Below, piece after piece: positions 1 through 11,893 of a DNA stretch of 64,000 nucleotides. The DNA is from Zychaea mexicana (lineage: Eukaryota; Mucoromycota; Mucoromycetes; Mucorales; Lichtheimiaceae), in NCBI RefSeq assembly GCF_025766255.1, contig NW_026516708.1, positions 1 to 64,000 on the forward strand. The letters run 5' to 3'. The notes below the pieces were generated by a model. It was given only the letters and a program-made list of their open reading frames with translations, searched no databases and had not been told where the DNA came from. Within the stretch, counting starts at the first letter, position 1; each line of letters starts with the position of its first letter. Made by a program: the position numbers and the translations under genes.

Positions 1-34
1 AGAACACGTCCCTGATATGTATGTATTATCTTAC

Positions 35-457
35 AGCTAACGCATCGGCATTAACCCGAGTAAAGGTTGCCATATATGTCCGATCCCTATAGGTTACCAC
101 ACAAAACGTTAGAAACATTAATGATGGAACAGTTCCCCACAAAGCATCGATGATATTTACGTTTTTTTCTGCAGCATTCTCGTGGTTTTCGTCGTCGTCG
201 TTGTCGCCATCAATAATCCCGGTCGCTGTTTCTTGGCATGTATCAAATAAGTGTGAGATGATTCAGGTAGAGTGGGAAGCGAGCGATCACCGGAGCGATA
301 TAAATCCTTTATCTCATTATCTGAAAGAATTCCGTCCCAAACAATCATCGGCTGTGTCTAAGATGAACGAATGCACGGCGCTACAAAAGTAATTGTAGAG
401 TTAACATTATACACAGATAATTCCCTATACCCTCTAAAAAACGGACTTACTGCTCAT
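35..457 (-). CDS. 5' part of an unknown gene running off the left edge
   Basis: This is a partial gene that I do not recognise. On the minus strand, 231 down to 35 is open for about 65 codons. It encodes an acidic Asp/Asn/Glu-rich stretch followed by a hydrophobic segment (WGTVPSLMFLTFCVV) and then TYRDRTYMATFTRVNADALA. It ends at a good donor, GCT|GTAAGA, whose intron starts at 34. A plausible first exon is only 7 nt, with ATG at 457 and donor A|GTAAGT after 451. Its phase matches acceptors near 232 or 225, giving a start of M-S. The intron between would be about 220 nt and could hide another exon. Another reading of the 5' end, extending upstream of 457, is open and hydrophobic but has no ATG. 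The stretch 458-764 holds only the leader of this gene and the tail of the next. The function is unknown and the exon borders are uncertain. Confidence 0.4.
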
Positions 458-764
458 ATTCGAAATCGAGACCACGTTGATTCAGAGTTAGTTTAAGAAG
501 AACAAGGAATAGAAGGAGAATGGAGCAGAAGATATGTGTGAGTGTGGGTGGGGTAGTGGGTCAAGGATTAAATGTCTAGCGGATGGGGTTTGATGGGTAG
601 GTCGGATAAATGGGATGAGTTTATGGATGGATGGATGGCGGTTCTTCTCTTGCTAAATTCCGTTCGCTATGTCGATGGATACACGGGTCGCTCAGGACTT
701 TTAACTTTTTCATTCAACATGACCAGCACGAGTGACGCCTTCACTACACCAGACCGCGATGCCT

Positions 765-1866
765 TCACGCAACTAGTTTATTTGATAAAATGTCAGCATT
801 CTCTTCTGTCTCAACCATCCATCCAGGCGCTCTTTTTGTGAAATGTACTCTAACCTCGCGCTTCCAGAGCACACCGCGATACTGAAATGTCCAAAAGCTC
901 CAATGACAAATCATGACGAGGCCGGCCACGGAGCTGACCAGCAGCAACTTGGCAACACTGTAAGGACGCAGCAGATAATGCAATGGGTAACCATCCATAT
1001 TGGCCATGGCAATATAGACCAGTCCCCAAGCGCTACCGGCACCCAGCAACGTCCATATCCGATACACGATGATTTCGGTCTTGTACGATTCGAGTTGGCT
1101 TGTAAATTCCCACTGTAGCAGGCCCCATGCATGACGTCGCTCAAGTAACAGGGCCCAAAAGAAGGGTGTTGTTGGATCAACGTAGTTGAGTCGTTCGCTG
1201 AATACAAAGACGCCCAGTAGCCAGCCGGTCCAGTACAGCGTGGTGCCATAGACGATGCAGTAGCGTTCGATGAGAAGCCATTGGCGCCAATGTGCTATCA
1301 GGTGCGTCATGTGAAATACGAGGTTGGAGGCAATGAAAAACGGCGGGAAGGTATGTTCTTTGTTGGTGATCGTCGTCAGGGTATACAGAGATAAGAGGAT
1401 GATGCAAGAAATCAATGCGTATGTGGCGGGGCTATATGAGATGCGACTACAAATACGCCGTATCGAGATTTTAGTTTCTTTATCTCTCATGCTTCCTTGC
1501 CTATCCTTATTTATTTTATGTAACTTACATGATACGTGTGCTTTGTAACAAGGTGGGTAGATCGTCATGTTCAGTACTAGCGTCGTGGTTATCGCCTTCG
1601 TCTTTTAGTTGTTCTTCTTCTTCCTCCTCCTCGTCATTTGGAAGCGGCGGAAGCGGTTTTTGTTGTTGCTCGGGGTAATGCTCATGCTGTTGGTGTTGTT
1701 GGTATTGCTGTTGATATAAATCGCCAAGCAAGGACGACGTTGACGAAAATGACGGCTTCTGATCGGAGTGGTAGCCTTCGTCGGAAAACGTGGACAGCGC
1801 CGACGTTGAAATGGACGAACGGATCGAGTAGCAAAAGGACGGTGGCCGTTCAGAATCTTCTCTCAT
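765..1866 (-). CDS. Unknown multi-pass membrane protein with acidic, Gln-rich N-terminus
   Basis: There are two exons, 1866-1529 and 1446-765, joined by an 82-nt GTAAGT...TTTGTAG intron. The split codon closes in frame and gives 339 aa. Residues 1-112 are low-complexity and probably cytosolic: Ser-rich, then Gln-rich, a PLPPLP stretch, and a run of Glu. From about residue 115 the protein has several hydrophobic segments (for example YALISCIILLSLYTLTTI, WTGWLLGVFVF, LLGAGSAWGLVYIAMA and LLLVSSVAGLVMI), suggesting five or six membrane passes with many Trp and His residues between them. I do not recognise the family and assign no function. The hydrophobic pattern and clean splice support a real gene. 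It is followed downstream on the same strand by the partial gene at the left edge. Confidence 0.7.
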
Positions 1867-4800
1867 TCACGGTACTTGAATGGTGGTTGCATTCGAAAGA
1901 ATGAGAAAACAAAGAGGAAATGTAAACTTTACAAAAAAGTCGAAAGAGCGTTCTTTTCTTTTTTTACTTTTTGGTTTAGAGGAAGCAAAAAAGTTTAGCA
2001 CGTGAAAAAGAATTGTTATATCCAACATTACTCCCCCAAAAAAATACAAGTCTGTAACTGCTCCTTACGACTTCTTGTGTTGCATGCGAGAGAGAAAGAG
2101 GAAGGCCGAGCCGATATGGCAGCATGTTATTTTCATAAAACTTTCTTGTTTCCCATAGCCCGTGTTTTGCGTAACCTTCTCCTTCCATTTGAGCAACATA
2201 ATGAATATACGCCTCTCTTGCAATTGTCTTCGTTCAAAGGTTCAGTCACTATGGCTACTTGGTGGGAAGGCAAATGGTTTGTTGACATGTAAACAATGGC
2301 TTCTGATTTCACGAGGAGCGATTCGCTATCAGTGCATGTCATGCTAGATGCTAGCATGTAGAAGAAGAACTCGCTTTTTCTTGTATGTGTGCGAGCACAT
2401 CGAACTATGATTAATGAAAAGCTGGCCTTGCCTGTTTGCTCGTCTCCTCTTCTTCCGTCGATCAAAGGCCTCTAGGATTCATGACAGTAGTAGTTTGTTT
2501 ATAAGTCAAGCTTTTTGTTGATGTTGATCCTAATACTTATTTGTGTGACGGATACAGTATGTATGCACTTAATATATCAAGGAAAGTAAGAAACCCAAAT
2601 GCTTCTCACGTCTGTTTGTCTTTTGTCCGGTTAAAGGTTGTTTATACTATTGCGACTATGTATTATGTCTACTATGTGGCACTATCTACAGTATGTGCTT
2701 TATATACATCTCACGGAGAACAGTTCGGGCCAAGAAAAATGACCATCCCCGATGCTCTTGTTTTTCGTGTTCGTGCCTATCTGTCATGTGCAAAATATTC
2801 ATTGCGCATCTGAAGATTATGTTACGGACCGACGATACGTATGGCCGCTGAGTATCACTGAAAAGTCTGACTATTATATAACATCGTAACAGTTGAGTAA
2901 CGATGATAGCACACACTTGCCCGATCCATATGTTCTTATATTGGCACTGTTGTTTCGAAAAGAAAGTTTAAAAAAAGAGAGAAAAGGTGCATGTGATATA
3001 GTTTAAAGTAGAGGTTCCGAGCCTCGTGAAAGTTTGTTTGTTATACATAGTAACTTGCTTAGGGCACTATGTATTCAATGTACAGATATCCAAATGTATG
3101 TACTTGTGACCATCCATTCCGTTTTTCTATGATGAGAGCTGGTACAGTATGTGATTTACATCAGGATTTGACACACTTGTCAAAAGTACAAATGTGACCT
3201 TGGCCTTTCTCTTTGCAATCAGCAGACATACTGTAGCTTGTTCAAGAATGCATAAGAACGAAATGACCAAGCTATGCAGCAACGTGTTGAATGAATACAT
3301 ACTATTGTTTCACAGTGTTTCTTCTGCTGTATACAAAAAGCGGCCACAGCAAGTGTACGCGTAAGAGTACGAACGGCTAACGTGCTCTACAGCTATATTA
3401 CTGTAGAATTAGAAAGTTCTTGATATTGTAGTAGCAGAAGTAGTATAATATAGTGCTGAAAACACACTGTATACAACTGGAGGCATGTTTCCCTTTGTTA
3501 GTAAAATAATAATCAGCTGCTTCTTTAGACCTATTTCTCACTGTGTGATGAGGAATGATTTCTTGCAGAAGAGGTCCAACAGAAGGGTAAAAGGGATATG
3601 CTTGAAACAGTAGACTCGTTACTAGAGCAACTTGCCATGGAGTACTGTCATGACTTCTAATGTCGCATTATAAGTATGTTCTTTTCTACATTCATCCAGT
3701 ATAGCTTAGAATCATCATGATAACAGGTTCAATGTTTTTGCTTACGGGCACAGCAGGGTTGTAGTAATTACGAGACTCTCATTGTTAAATATGTTTACTT
3801 GACAAAGAAATTACCGTTAGTGTGGGTATTTTGGTGTTCTCTATTAGTTGACATCATCTATCAACCATCAGCGAAGGAGAAGCTAATTGCCACTGCCGTC
3901 ATTTTAATGCAGAAATGTGTCGATAACAACACATTTTGCCCTGATCAAAACACGTCATTTTTCAAATAGAACCAGAACTTATTACCAATGATTGAGCTTA
4001 TATCGTTTTTCCGCTTGCTCCCTCGTGACCGAAAGACACATGTTCCGTCGCCAGGACTACTGCTACTAAATTGATGATCGACATTATTGATTAGGCTAAT
4101 TATTGCATTTAATCTTTGAGGCAAGCCGCGTCCCAGATAAATTTCTTGATAGGTAAATACTTGCCAAATATTATATTATATTGAAGCCTGCTGATGAATT
4201 ACAGTCGACGGCTTCTTCTCCCGAGCCAAACATATAACAACAATGACATACATCATGATATCGCAATCATTGTTGCTGTTCACGCACCAGTATATAATCG
4301 AAATAGTACAATTAGCAGCTAAAGAAAAGAAATAGGGGTACAGTTTGTAGTATATCCATGTAGTATGGCTTCCATAATCTCTACATGCACTCTCTTTATG
4401 CTCGTTTTAGAGTTAAATATAGCATTCCGAAATAAAGAAATGTAAAACAATAAAGTAGGTCACCATCATAGATTCATTACACATATTAATCACGCTTGTG
4501 ACGGCTTATCACATCATACCGAGAGTTGATGTTACTTAGTTTATAGGAAAGACATTCGTGTTTAGCAAAAAGCATCCATAAATGTCTGTGATAAGAGAGA
4601 GGACCGTTTGCTGGAGGTCGGGGCATTGGAGAGGGTAGGATCGAGACTCTATACTTTTGCTTCCTAACAACACATACAGTAGCTAAAGTAGAATTTGTGT
4701 ACCACCATCTCCATCATCTCATGGCATAATAAATTCCCTTTCTAGACTTTTGAAGGAATCTCGTTGTTGTTTGGGGTGTTGGTCATCGTTGTCTCATCCA

Positions 4801-5424
4801 TCCATCTTTATTCTTTTTGAAGGAGAAGGAAGCAATTTGTTGTCTCTTCCATAAAGAAATTAGTGCTATTCTACAAAAAGAAGATTATACTGACGAACAA
4901 CACCGCATGGCTCTCTTTTTCTTATTCTTATCTTGCAAAATCCACGACGAAGGATTATAGTGTTGGCGGTTCTTTTCTTTCATTGTTGGGCATATTTCCC
5001 ACAGCCAACATGGACCGCCATAATCTTTGCGTAACAGTTACGCGTCAGGGAAGAAGGACTCTTGCGTCGCGGCCATCTATCGGGGGCGACAAAAAAAACC
5101 GGGGGGAGGGCTTATAATGCCAGGTCCTCTTTGTTGTTTAGCGTCTAATAGTTTTCAAAGCCAGCAACAGAGAAAGAGTCGGGCGGTAATACCAAGTCGT
5201 GCACAGTTCGCTTTGGCCACTGCCCTGTTACGCCGACAAACCCGATCCGCCCGTCCAAGCCAAGTTCATTCCGCCTTTCAAAATCATATATAAGAGGGCT
5301 CATCGCAACAGCCTTGTTGTCTCATCAACATCATCACATCTTTACTCTGCTCTTTGCTCTTCTTATTCTCCATTACATCTGTCCATCTACTCATACTATT
5401 CACTCTTCACCAACAACCAGAATC
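1867..5424. other. Gene-free stretch, 3.5 kb
   Basis: Reading frames here are short, with no recognisable motif and no chain of compatible splice sites. The stretch has several TACAGTA/TACTGTA words (2553, 2687, 3143, 3229, 3399, 4675). The last 150 bases form the promoter and leader of the secreted DPBB gene. I see no terminal repeats or transposon domains. Confidence 0.6.
5287..5293 (+). promoter_or_regulatory. Probable TATA box of the DPBB gene
   Basis: TATATAA lies 132 bases upstream of the ATG at 5425. It is followed by a pyrimidine-rich leader ending in a CAAC-rich stretch just before the start. A strong TATA element suits a highly expressed secreted protein. Confidence 0.6.
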
Positions 5425-5808
5425 ATGCAATTCAGCAACAAGCTCGTCTTTCTCTTTTACCTTTTGTTGGCATTCGCTGCTTCCAACATGATTATGGCTC
5501 TTCCTTTGCATCGTCGCGGTTCGTCTTATTCCGGTGATGGCACTTTTTATGCTGTCGGCTTGGGTTCCTGTGGCCAAACCAACAGCGATAGCGAGATGGT
5601 CGCTGCATTGAGCTCGAGCTTGATGGCAGGTGGCGAGAACTGTGGCAAGAAACTCACGGTGACCAGCGATAGTGGATCCGTTACTGTTACTGCTGTCGAT
5701 ACCTGCCCTAGCTGCGCTACTGGTGATGTTGATTTCAGCTCTGCTGCTTTCCAGAAGTTGGGTGATGTTGACGAAGGTCGCATCCCCATCGAATGGTCCT
5801 TTGCCTAA
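5425..5808 (+). CDS. Small secreted double-psi beta-barrel (RlpA/barwin-like) protein
   Basis: This is a single-exon gene of 127 aa. The N-terminus has a signal peptide (residues 1 to about 26, core VFLFYLLLAFAA). A dibasic HRR follows, which could be a Kex2-type processing site. The mature part of about 95 residues has the DPBB layout: a GDGTFYAVGLGSCG start, a second Cys in GENCGKK, a CPSC pair, and the acidic GDVDFSSAAF motif with the Asp typical of this fold. Family members include RlpA-like, barwin/cerato-platanin-related and expansin-like secreted proteins, often cell-wall associated or effector-like. No carbohydrate-binding module is present. The upstream in-frame ATG at 5314 lies in the probable 5' leader, so the ATG at 5425 immediately before the signal peptide was chosen. 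The molecular activity is unknown. Confidence 0.9.
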   Translation: MQFSNKLVFLFYLLLAFAASNMIMALPLHRRGSSYSGDGTFYAVGLGSCGQTNSDSEMVAALSSSLMAGGENCGKKLTVTSDSGSVTVTAVDTCPSCATGDVDFSSAAFQKLGDVDEGRIPIEWSFA

Positions 5809-7639
5809 AGGGAAGAATGCCTTTCTTGCTCTCTTGTAACTTTTCATCATTCGCGCGCTGGTTTGCGTTATGTAACTACTATAATTACCACTACACTTAC
5901 TACTACCCCACCCTAAATAGAATTGATTGTACATTCATGGTTTGCTTCACACAACCCTTTCCCTTCAAACCCCTTCAGCTGTTTCTCGATTTCATTGATC
6001 TTCTTTGTTTTTTTTTTCAATATATATATATATATAGCACATTCATACTTACATGTTTTTTCCATATCATACCTACAGTTCTCCCCTTTTCTTTCGTCGA
6101 TTTATCCCTCTTTCTGTTATTTTGTGTAAAGTGCCTCGTCCTCATGCAGGAGTGTATCTTTGCATATAAGTACGCACACACATGAATAAACAGATTTGAT
6201 GTAGCATTCTCATAATATCCAAGTCATTTTGAGCAATGTCATGGCACAAACACATCGCTTAGTGTGTAGAAATGACGCGTAGCTTTTTGACTCGCTTGGG
6301 GGCCCTGCGTACTCTCGAAAAGACTGAAGTCGGATCGTGTGTCTGGAGTACAATGGCGTATTTTTTTTTAGTGCGTTTCAGATTGATCGTGTATTCAATA
6401 TCAAAAATACCCGTCATCGGATGATAGAAACCAACTGATGTAACTAACGAGTTGCCTATTGACATGTTGCAACATCAGTCTTTGTATTTATTGATGTGCA
6501 TATTTTGATGGTAACAGAACAGCTACAAGAAAGTGATGTCCTGGTATGTAAACAAAATACAAATGTCATCATTTTCGATTAATCATACAAGATTATCGCA
6601 TGGCCCCGCCTTATCATATGTGTCTTGTGCGATCGGGATCGCCGGGATTACCATTCTCAGCAAACAAGAATTTTTTTGGGGGACAAGGAAAGAGAGGAGC
6701 CTCGGCAACCACGTTGTTTTCATAGTCCACCGCAGTAGTAAATTGATCCAGTTCTTTTGATAGAGACATGCACGTAAATTGAATAACACACTACCAAATA
6801 TGGTAGCTTATTCGATTAGTCAAATTTTCAGTCTTTTTGATATTGGCTTGGTAAGATTTTTAACCATGGGCGACAGCAACAACAAAGTCAAGATATTTCC
6901 TTCCTACCTTGCAAAAGACTCTATCTCATGTTCAGATCATAAGAAAAACCTGGGACTGAGGATGAACAAAGTTTCTAGCTGCGCAATATGCTACGAATTC
7001 TTCTTTTTGCTCAAATGTTATATAATTTAATACGGTGTAGAAACGACGATTATGTTGGCACGCAAGCATCCAGGCAGCTTCCTCATCTGTATTTTATCTT
7101 TTAATGCTATGATATGTCAGCATCAGCTTATACATGTTTCTAAGAGTTCTGTTATCAATAGTATGTAACAGTATCAGGATCATTAGAATAATTGGATACA
7201 GTACCTCAATGAAGCCAAAGCTAGGAAAGCCAAACATAAACACAGTAATCTGTTGAATTGTTGTAATATATATGTAGCAATAACAACGCAATCGATAAAA
7301 GAACTGTTTTAGAAGCTCTACCATTGGTAAGAAAGGGCAATAAAATGTATTCTAAGTCCTATGCGCTTCTACCTGGCTTTTGTACATGCTTCATAAATCG
7401 CTGCTTTCAGTTGCTCGTCAGTGTTGTTGTGTCAACAAAGTAAGGCTCTTAATTAAGCTGATAATTTCGTATAGATGGAGGAAAAAGCAAAAAATGAAGC
7501 ATATATATTCACAAGAAAAGAGAAAGGATTTAAAAGTAGGAAATCAAGTTGGCTTTTTGTTTGTGAAAGGAGAGAGGGTCGTTAATGAAGGGAAAAGAAT
7601 GCATGGATGTGCGATGGACGGAAATGCAAAATGAAGGAT
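5809..7639. other. Gene-free stretch, 1.8 kb
   Basis: The start is the 3' UTR of the DPBB gene, with a T-run and an (AT)n run around 6010-6037. The remainder has short frames without motif or splice logic. The end is the 3' flank of the aldehyde dehydrogenase gene. There is one TACAGTA word at 7197. Confidence 0.6.
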
Positions 7640-9665
7640 TTAAAGGTTGGATCTCATAATTTTGACGACCTTGACCTGAGTGTACTCTTGCAAGGAGTAC
7701 TTGCCCAACTCTTTGCCGAAACCAGACTGTTTGTATCCGCCAAATGGTGTAGACTGGTCAAACACGTCGAAACAGTTGACCCACATTGTTCCGGTCTTGA
7801 TTTCGTTGGTCACCGTAACGGCAGTATCCAAGTTGGTGGTGTAGACAGCGCCAGCCAAACCATAGATAGAATCATTGGCCATATCAATGGCCTCTTCGAT
7901 CGTCTTAAATGTAGCAATTGCTACAACAGGGCCAAAAATTTCTTCTTGCATAATTCTGCCAAGTTCATCCCGTTAATACTTCCGCATTACTACTTTACTT
8001 ATCTCGTCTTGCTTCCCTTAGCCTAAAAGCAGTGTATTTGACAAACCTCATCTTGTTGTGGCACTTGATGAACACGGTAGGCTCAATATAGTAGCCTTTG
8101 TTACCCCATCGCTTGCCGCCATGAGCCACAACAGCGCCTTCCTGCTTGCCAATTTCAATATACTTCAGAATCTTGTCGAATTGACTCTTGTTGATCTGTG
8201 GTCCGTGGAAGGTATCTAAACAAATATCAAAGTAGTTAGTAAGTCCGCAACTTTTCATTATGTGGGACATCATCATAATCGTTTGAAATATTACCTTCAT
8301 CAAAGGGGTCGCCAATCTTGATCATGGCCTTGGTATGCTTGATGAACAGCTCCAAAAACTTATCATGAACAGACTCGTGGACCAAGATGCGCGAACCGGC
8401 ATTGCAGCTCTGACCGTGATTGTTAAAGATACCGCCACAAGCCCATTCAGCGGCCTTGTCAAGCTCGGCATCAGCACAGACAATCTGAGCAGACTTGCCG
8501 CCCAATTCGAGCTGAAGTTTCTTCAAGTTGCTCGTCGACGATGATTCCATAATCTTGCGACCAGTGCCGGTGGAGCCGGTGAACGCCATCTTGGAGACAT
8601 CAGGGTGGCAAGCCAAAAAGTTACCCGTGGTATGACCATAGCCGGTGATGATGTTCACCACGCCAGCAGGGAAGCCGGCTTCCTTGACAAGAACAGCAAA
8701 CTTGTATGCGGGCAATGGAGTGACTTCGGATGTCTTCATGACAACTAAGTATGAAAATAAAGTTTGTTCTCGTGAGTTCCACAGTATACACGCACGGATG
8801 TTATGCAGGTATATTACTTACTGCAGTTGCCTGCTGCTAAAGCAGGTGCGAACTTCCATGCAGCCATCATCGTAGGGTAGTTCTGCGGAGAAAAGAATAA
8901 AGTATCTTAGGAACCATTCTAAACCTCCACACCAGCACTTCCAATAACACTAACCCATGGAATGACTGCACCGACAACACCCAAAGCCTCATGACGAGTA
9001 TAGCAGAATTTGTCAAAGGTAGTGTCAATGGTCTTGCCGTGGATCTACACAAGGGACGAACCCCAAAAATCAGTTTTTCTTTATTTCGGACATGGATTTC
9101 ATCTCCCTTATCGTTCTCTGGCTTTTCAACGGATCTTATACCTTATCAGCCCAGCCAGCAAAGTAGCGATAGCAAGCGATTGAGTCAGTGATATCGACAT
9201 CACGGGCGACAGTGAATGCCTTGCCGTTATCCAATGCATCCAAAGTAGCCAACTCGTCCTTGTCACGTTCCATCAAATCGGCAAGCTTGTTGATCAAGCG
9301 AGCCTTGTCGGCAGGTGCCACCTTGCGCCAGGTGTCCTTGAAACATTTGGCAGCAGCAGCAACGGCAGCATCGACGTCTTGCTTGTCCGCTGAATGGACT
9401 GAGCAAATGACTTCTTCGGTGGCAGGGTTGATGGTCTCAATCAAAGGACCGTGGCCGGGAACGAACTCGTTGTTGATGAAAAGTTGAGTGTGGACTATAT
9501 AGCAAAGAAGCGCGTTTTTGCCTTTTTTAGCTTTTTGCTCGTCTGGTGGTCCTGGTGTGCTGTCGTCGTTGTTGTCGTTGTTGCGATAACGGTTCAAGGT
9601 AGTAACTAACCTGTGATCTGCTTGCCGTTAGAAAGGCGGACAGTTTGAAGATCAGGCTGAACCAT
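7640..9665 (-). CDS. Aldehyde dehydrogenase, NAD(P)-dependent
   Basis: There are seven exons: 9665-9611, 9494-9142, 9044-8955, 8882-8822, 8744-8295, 8215-8047 and 7955-7640. All phases close, giving 497 aa, the usual length for this family. It oxidises aldehydes to carboxylic acids. Visible features are the Rossmann motif [10 protein letters not shown] (about residues 241-250), the general-base Glu in LELGGKS (E266), the catalytic Cys in [12 protein letters not shown] (C300), and the C-terminal EEIFGPVV and [10 protein letters not shown] blocks. The active-site stretch is GQSC. No mitochondrial presequence is evident, so a cytosolic enzyme of the fungal Ald/ALDH1-2 type is likely. A TATA element lies about 95 bases upstream of the ATG. 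The start MVQPDLQTV was chosen because exon 1 closes in phase and follows that promoter. The substrate cannot be told from sequence. Confidence 0.95.
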
Positions 9666-9757
9666 GATGGTATAGTATAATGTGAAAGGAAGAGGACGTG
9701 GGAAGAAATAATAAGAGAGGAAGAAAAGAAAAGAAACGCAGCGCAGATCACATACCC

Positions 9758-9765
9758 TTTATATA
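9758..9765 (-). promoter_or_regulatory. Probable TATA box of the aldehyde dehydrogenase gene
   Basis: TATATAAA is read on the minus strand about 95 bases upstream of the ATG at 9665. The purine-rich plus strand between them corresponds to a pyrimidine-rich leader, as expected near fungal start sites. Confidence 0.6.
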
Positions 9766-10928
9766 TCCCACACATGGTCCGTGGTTTCCAACTGCATTAA
9801 AGCTTTTTGCCTCTCATCACCACAAGTGCATAATTCTTTAATTTTAATCCTTAATTCCCCAGCAGGCGAGTGTTCTGGTAGGCATTCACCCACCGTTAAA
9901 CCATGTACACATGGAGTATGCGATCGACCTCTTCATTCATCGTCTGCTGTAAATCCCACCTTGTCATATTTTCTGATAGCTGCTATCACTTCTCAAGTTA
10001 AAAAAGATGTGTGAGAGTGAGTTGAGTTAATTACAAATCGACGTCCAAAAAAGGTTTGAGTAGAGGTAAAATTAGCCCGATCTGGGGTGTTGGTGTAACC
10101 TAGTAGCTTAAGGGCTTAACAATCGCCTTACCAAAAGATGCCTCGTTTCAATGGTACTAGTGCGCATTATGAACAAGCAGCATTCTGTAGTCACCATATA
10201 CTACAGTAGTACCCTCAAATGAAAGCCATAAAAAGTCAATGCGTAGCTCGATGCCAATTCGCTTTTGATTGCAAATACCCCGCTTATTCTGGTCCACTCG
10301 CTTTCCGTCCTTTCTTATTCTTTTACCCTTTATTTTCTTTCGTGGACTTCCCGAGACACATATGCTGCACTCCACCATATCACTCTTCTTCTGTCTATCT
10401 CCAAGTGCAGCATTCGAAATACAATTGAGGTTCAATATTATTATCTTCTTCCCCTTTTCTCTCTTCCAACAATTCTGAAACACTTGATTGAGGAGCGACT
10501 TCACCGCGATGCTTGACGGCGGACGATGCTGCAGCACGAGACTGTATATAACACCACATGCACAATAACATGCACAAACAAACCAAACTGTTGTATCACA
10601 TAGGGCTAGACGAAGACGGCAAAAAGCCCGCGAAATACATTTGCGAAGGGGAAAGGTTTGAAGATGGTGGGTGGTAGATGGTGATGAGTGACCAAGCAAC
10701 CCTTTTCAGCCACTTTCATATAGAAGCGATAAAGTTGAATAGAGCGCAACTTCATTTGTAACCAATATGTCGGATAAATGGCTCATTTGCCACCAAACAT
10801 TAACACTTTTGTACAACATTGAACCATTGTTCCCAGCTTTATATTTTTTTTAACCTTTGAGCCACGTTCATTGCTTGTCTACCAGTTTCTTTTTTTCTTT
10901 GACGTGATCACTTTTTACTGTTTATGCA
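9766..10928. other. Divergent intergenic region between ALDH and TVP15
   Basis: Promoters for the two divergent genes must lie here. A 180-codon open frame on the minus strand (10699-10157) and a 54-codon ATG frame (10559-10395) have no recognisable domain and are not called. There is one TACAGTA word at 10202. No RNA gene was recognised. Confidence 0.5.
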
Positions 10929-11893
10929 ATGGGAGTTGACATTTCACTCGTTTTTCGAGTCATCAATTGCATTGTAGCTGCCTTTATGGTAGTCGGTGCC
11001 GTGGGCAAGATCATTAGTGGTACATTACTTTATTCTTGCTTTATTCTGACATTGTAATCTTATGACTAATGATTCATCTTGTTATCGTATTATAGGAGGT
11101 ATAAGAATGAAGAGTGGTTTCTAGTCTTAGTTTAATAGGAAGAAAAACTCAGCATTACATATTTTTCCTTATCCTAGGGTTTCCCAATTTCATCACTGGT
11201 ATTTTCTGCATGTGAGTTTTGTCTATACTATTTTATCAATTGTATACGAGCGAGCGAAAGAGAGAGACTGATCTGTGCGTGATACGGATTCTATAAAGTA
11301 TCTTTGGCATTGTTACGGCCGTATTCGAATTTCGATTGCCTGCGCAAGTTACCCAGTATGCTTCATTTATGTTCTCGTTCCTTGGCCGTGGTTTATGTAA
11401 GTTTTAATCTGCTGCTGCTATTCCTATTGCGGGGTAGGGGAGGATATAGAAGTGATAAAGGTCTAGGGGAGATACTATGATGGCGTACGCCTAACAAAAA
11501 CGAATATGTGCTAATCACTTTTACGTAGTTTACATTTTGTAAGTGCTTTTTCTACCTTTTGACATGTTTGTTTCTTTTCTGTAGTACACACGCACGCATA
11601 ATAGTAAATGCTCATGTGATGTATTTGATAGTATCGGTTGCATTACCTTGAACTACGAGGCACTCACCATTGCTTCAGGTGTCATTATCATCGTGGTTGG
11701 TGTCGCATACGTGGTTCTACACTTTGTCCCTGGTATTCAGGCACCCATCAATATGCAAAAGTCGGCATTTGAAGAATCGCTCGGATACTCGACACGCCCA
11801 ACGGATGAGGGTGGTGTTAATCCATCCGGTGCTTCCTATAACGCTGGCTCATATCCCACCAAGACCTATGTCTCTGATGGTCCTACTGTATAA
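10929..11893 (+). CDS. TVP15: Tvp15-like Golgi membrane protein (COPI-associated family)
   Basis: The gene has five or six exons: 10929-11019, optionally 11096-11098, 11178-11211, 11299-11396, 11529-11538 and 11632-11893. The protein is 164 or 165 aa with four hydrophobic segments: VFRVINCIVAAFMVVGAVG, FITGIFCIIFGIVTAVFEF, FMFSFLGRGLFYIFIG and IASGVIIIVVGVAYVVLHFVPG. The FLGRGLFYIF core and the PxxIQAPxNM tail (FVPGIQAPINM) are typical of the COPI-associated/Tvp15 family, tetraspan proteins of late Golgi membranes. The 10-nt exon 11529-11538 is required: it supplies the LFYIF codons and keeps frame into the last exon. A 3-nt GAG exon at 11096-11098 is optional and would add one Gly without changing frame. 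The C-terminal 40 residues are polar and probably cytosolic. Confidence 0.88.

Noticed and set aside
7607..8026. 139-codon plus-strand ORF over the ALDH 3' end
   Set aside because: It is antisense to exon 7 and intron 6 of the aldehyde dehydrogenase and has no domain of its own.
10157..10699. 180-codon minus-strand ORF between ALDH and TVP15, and the overlapping 54-codon ATG frame
   Set aside because: The composition is basic and irregular with no motif. The first frame starts from a non-ATG codon, and no splice logic links it to anything.
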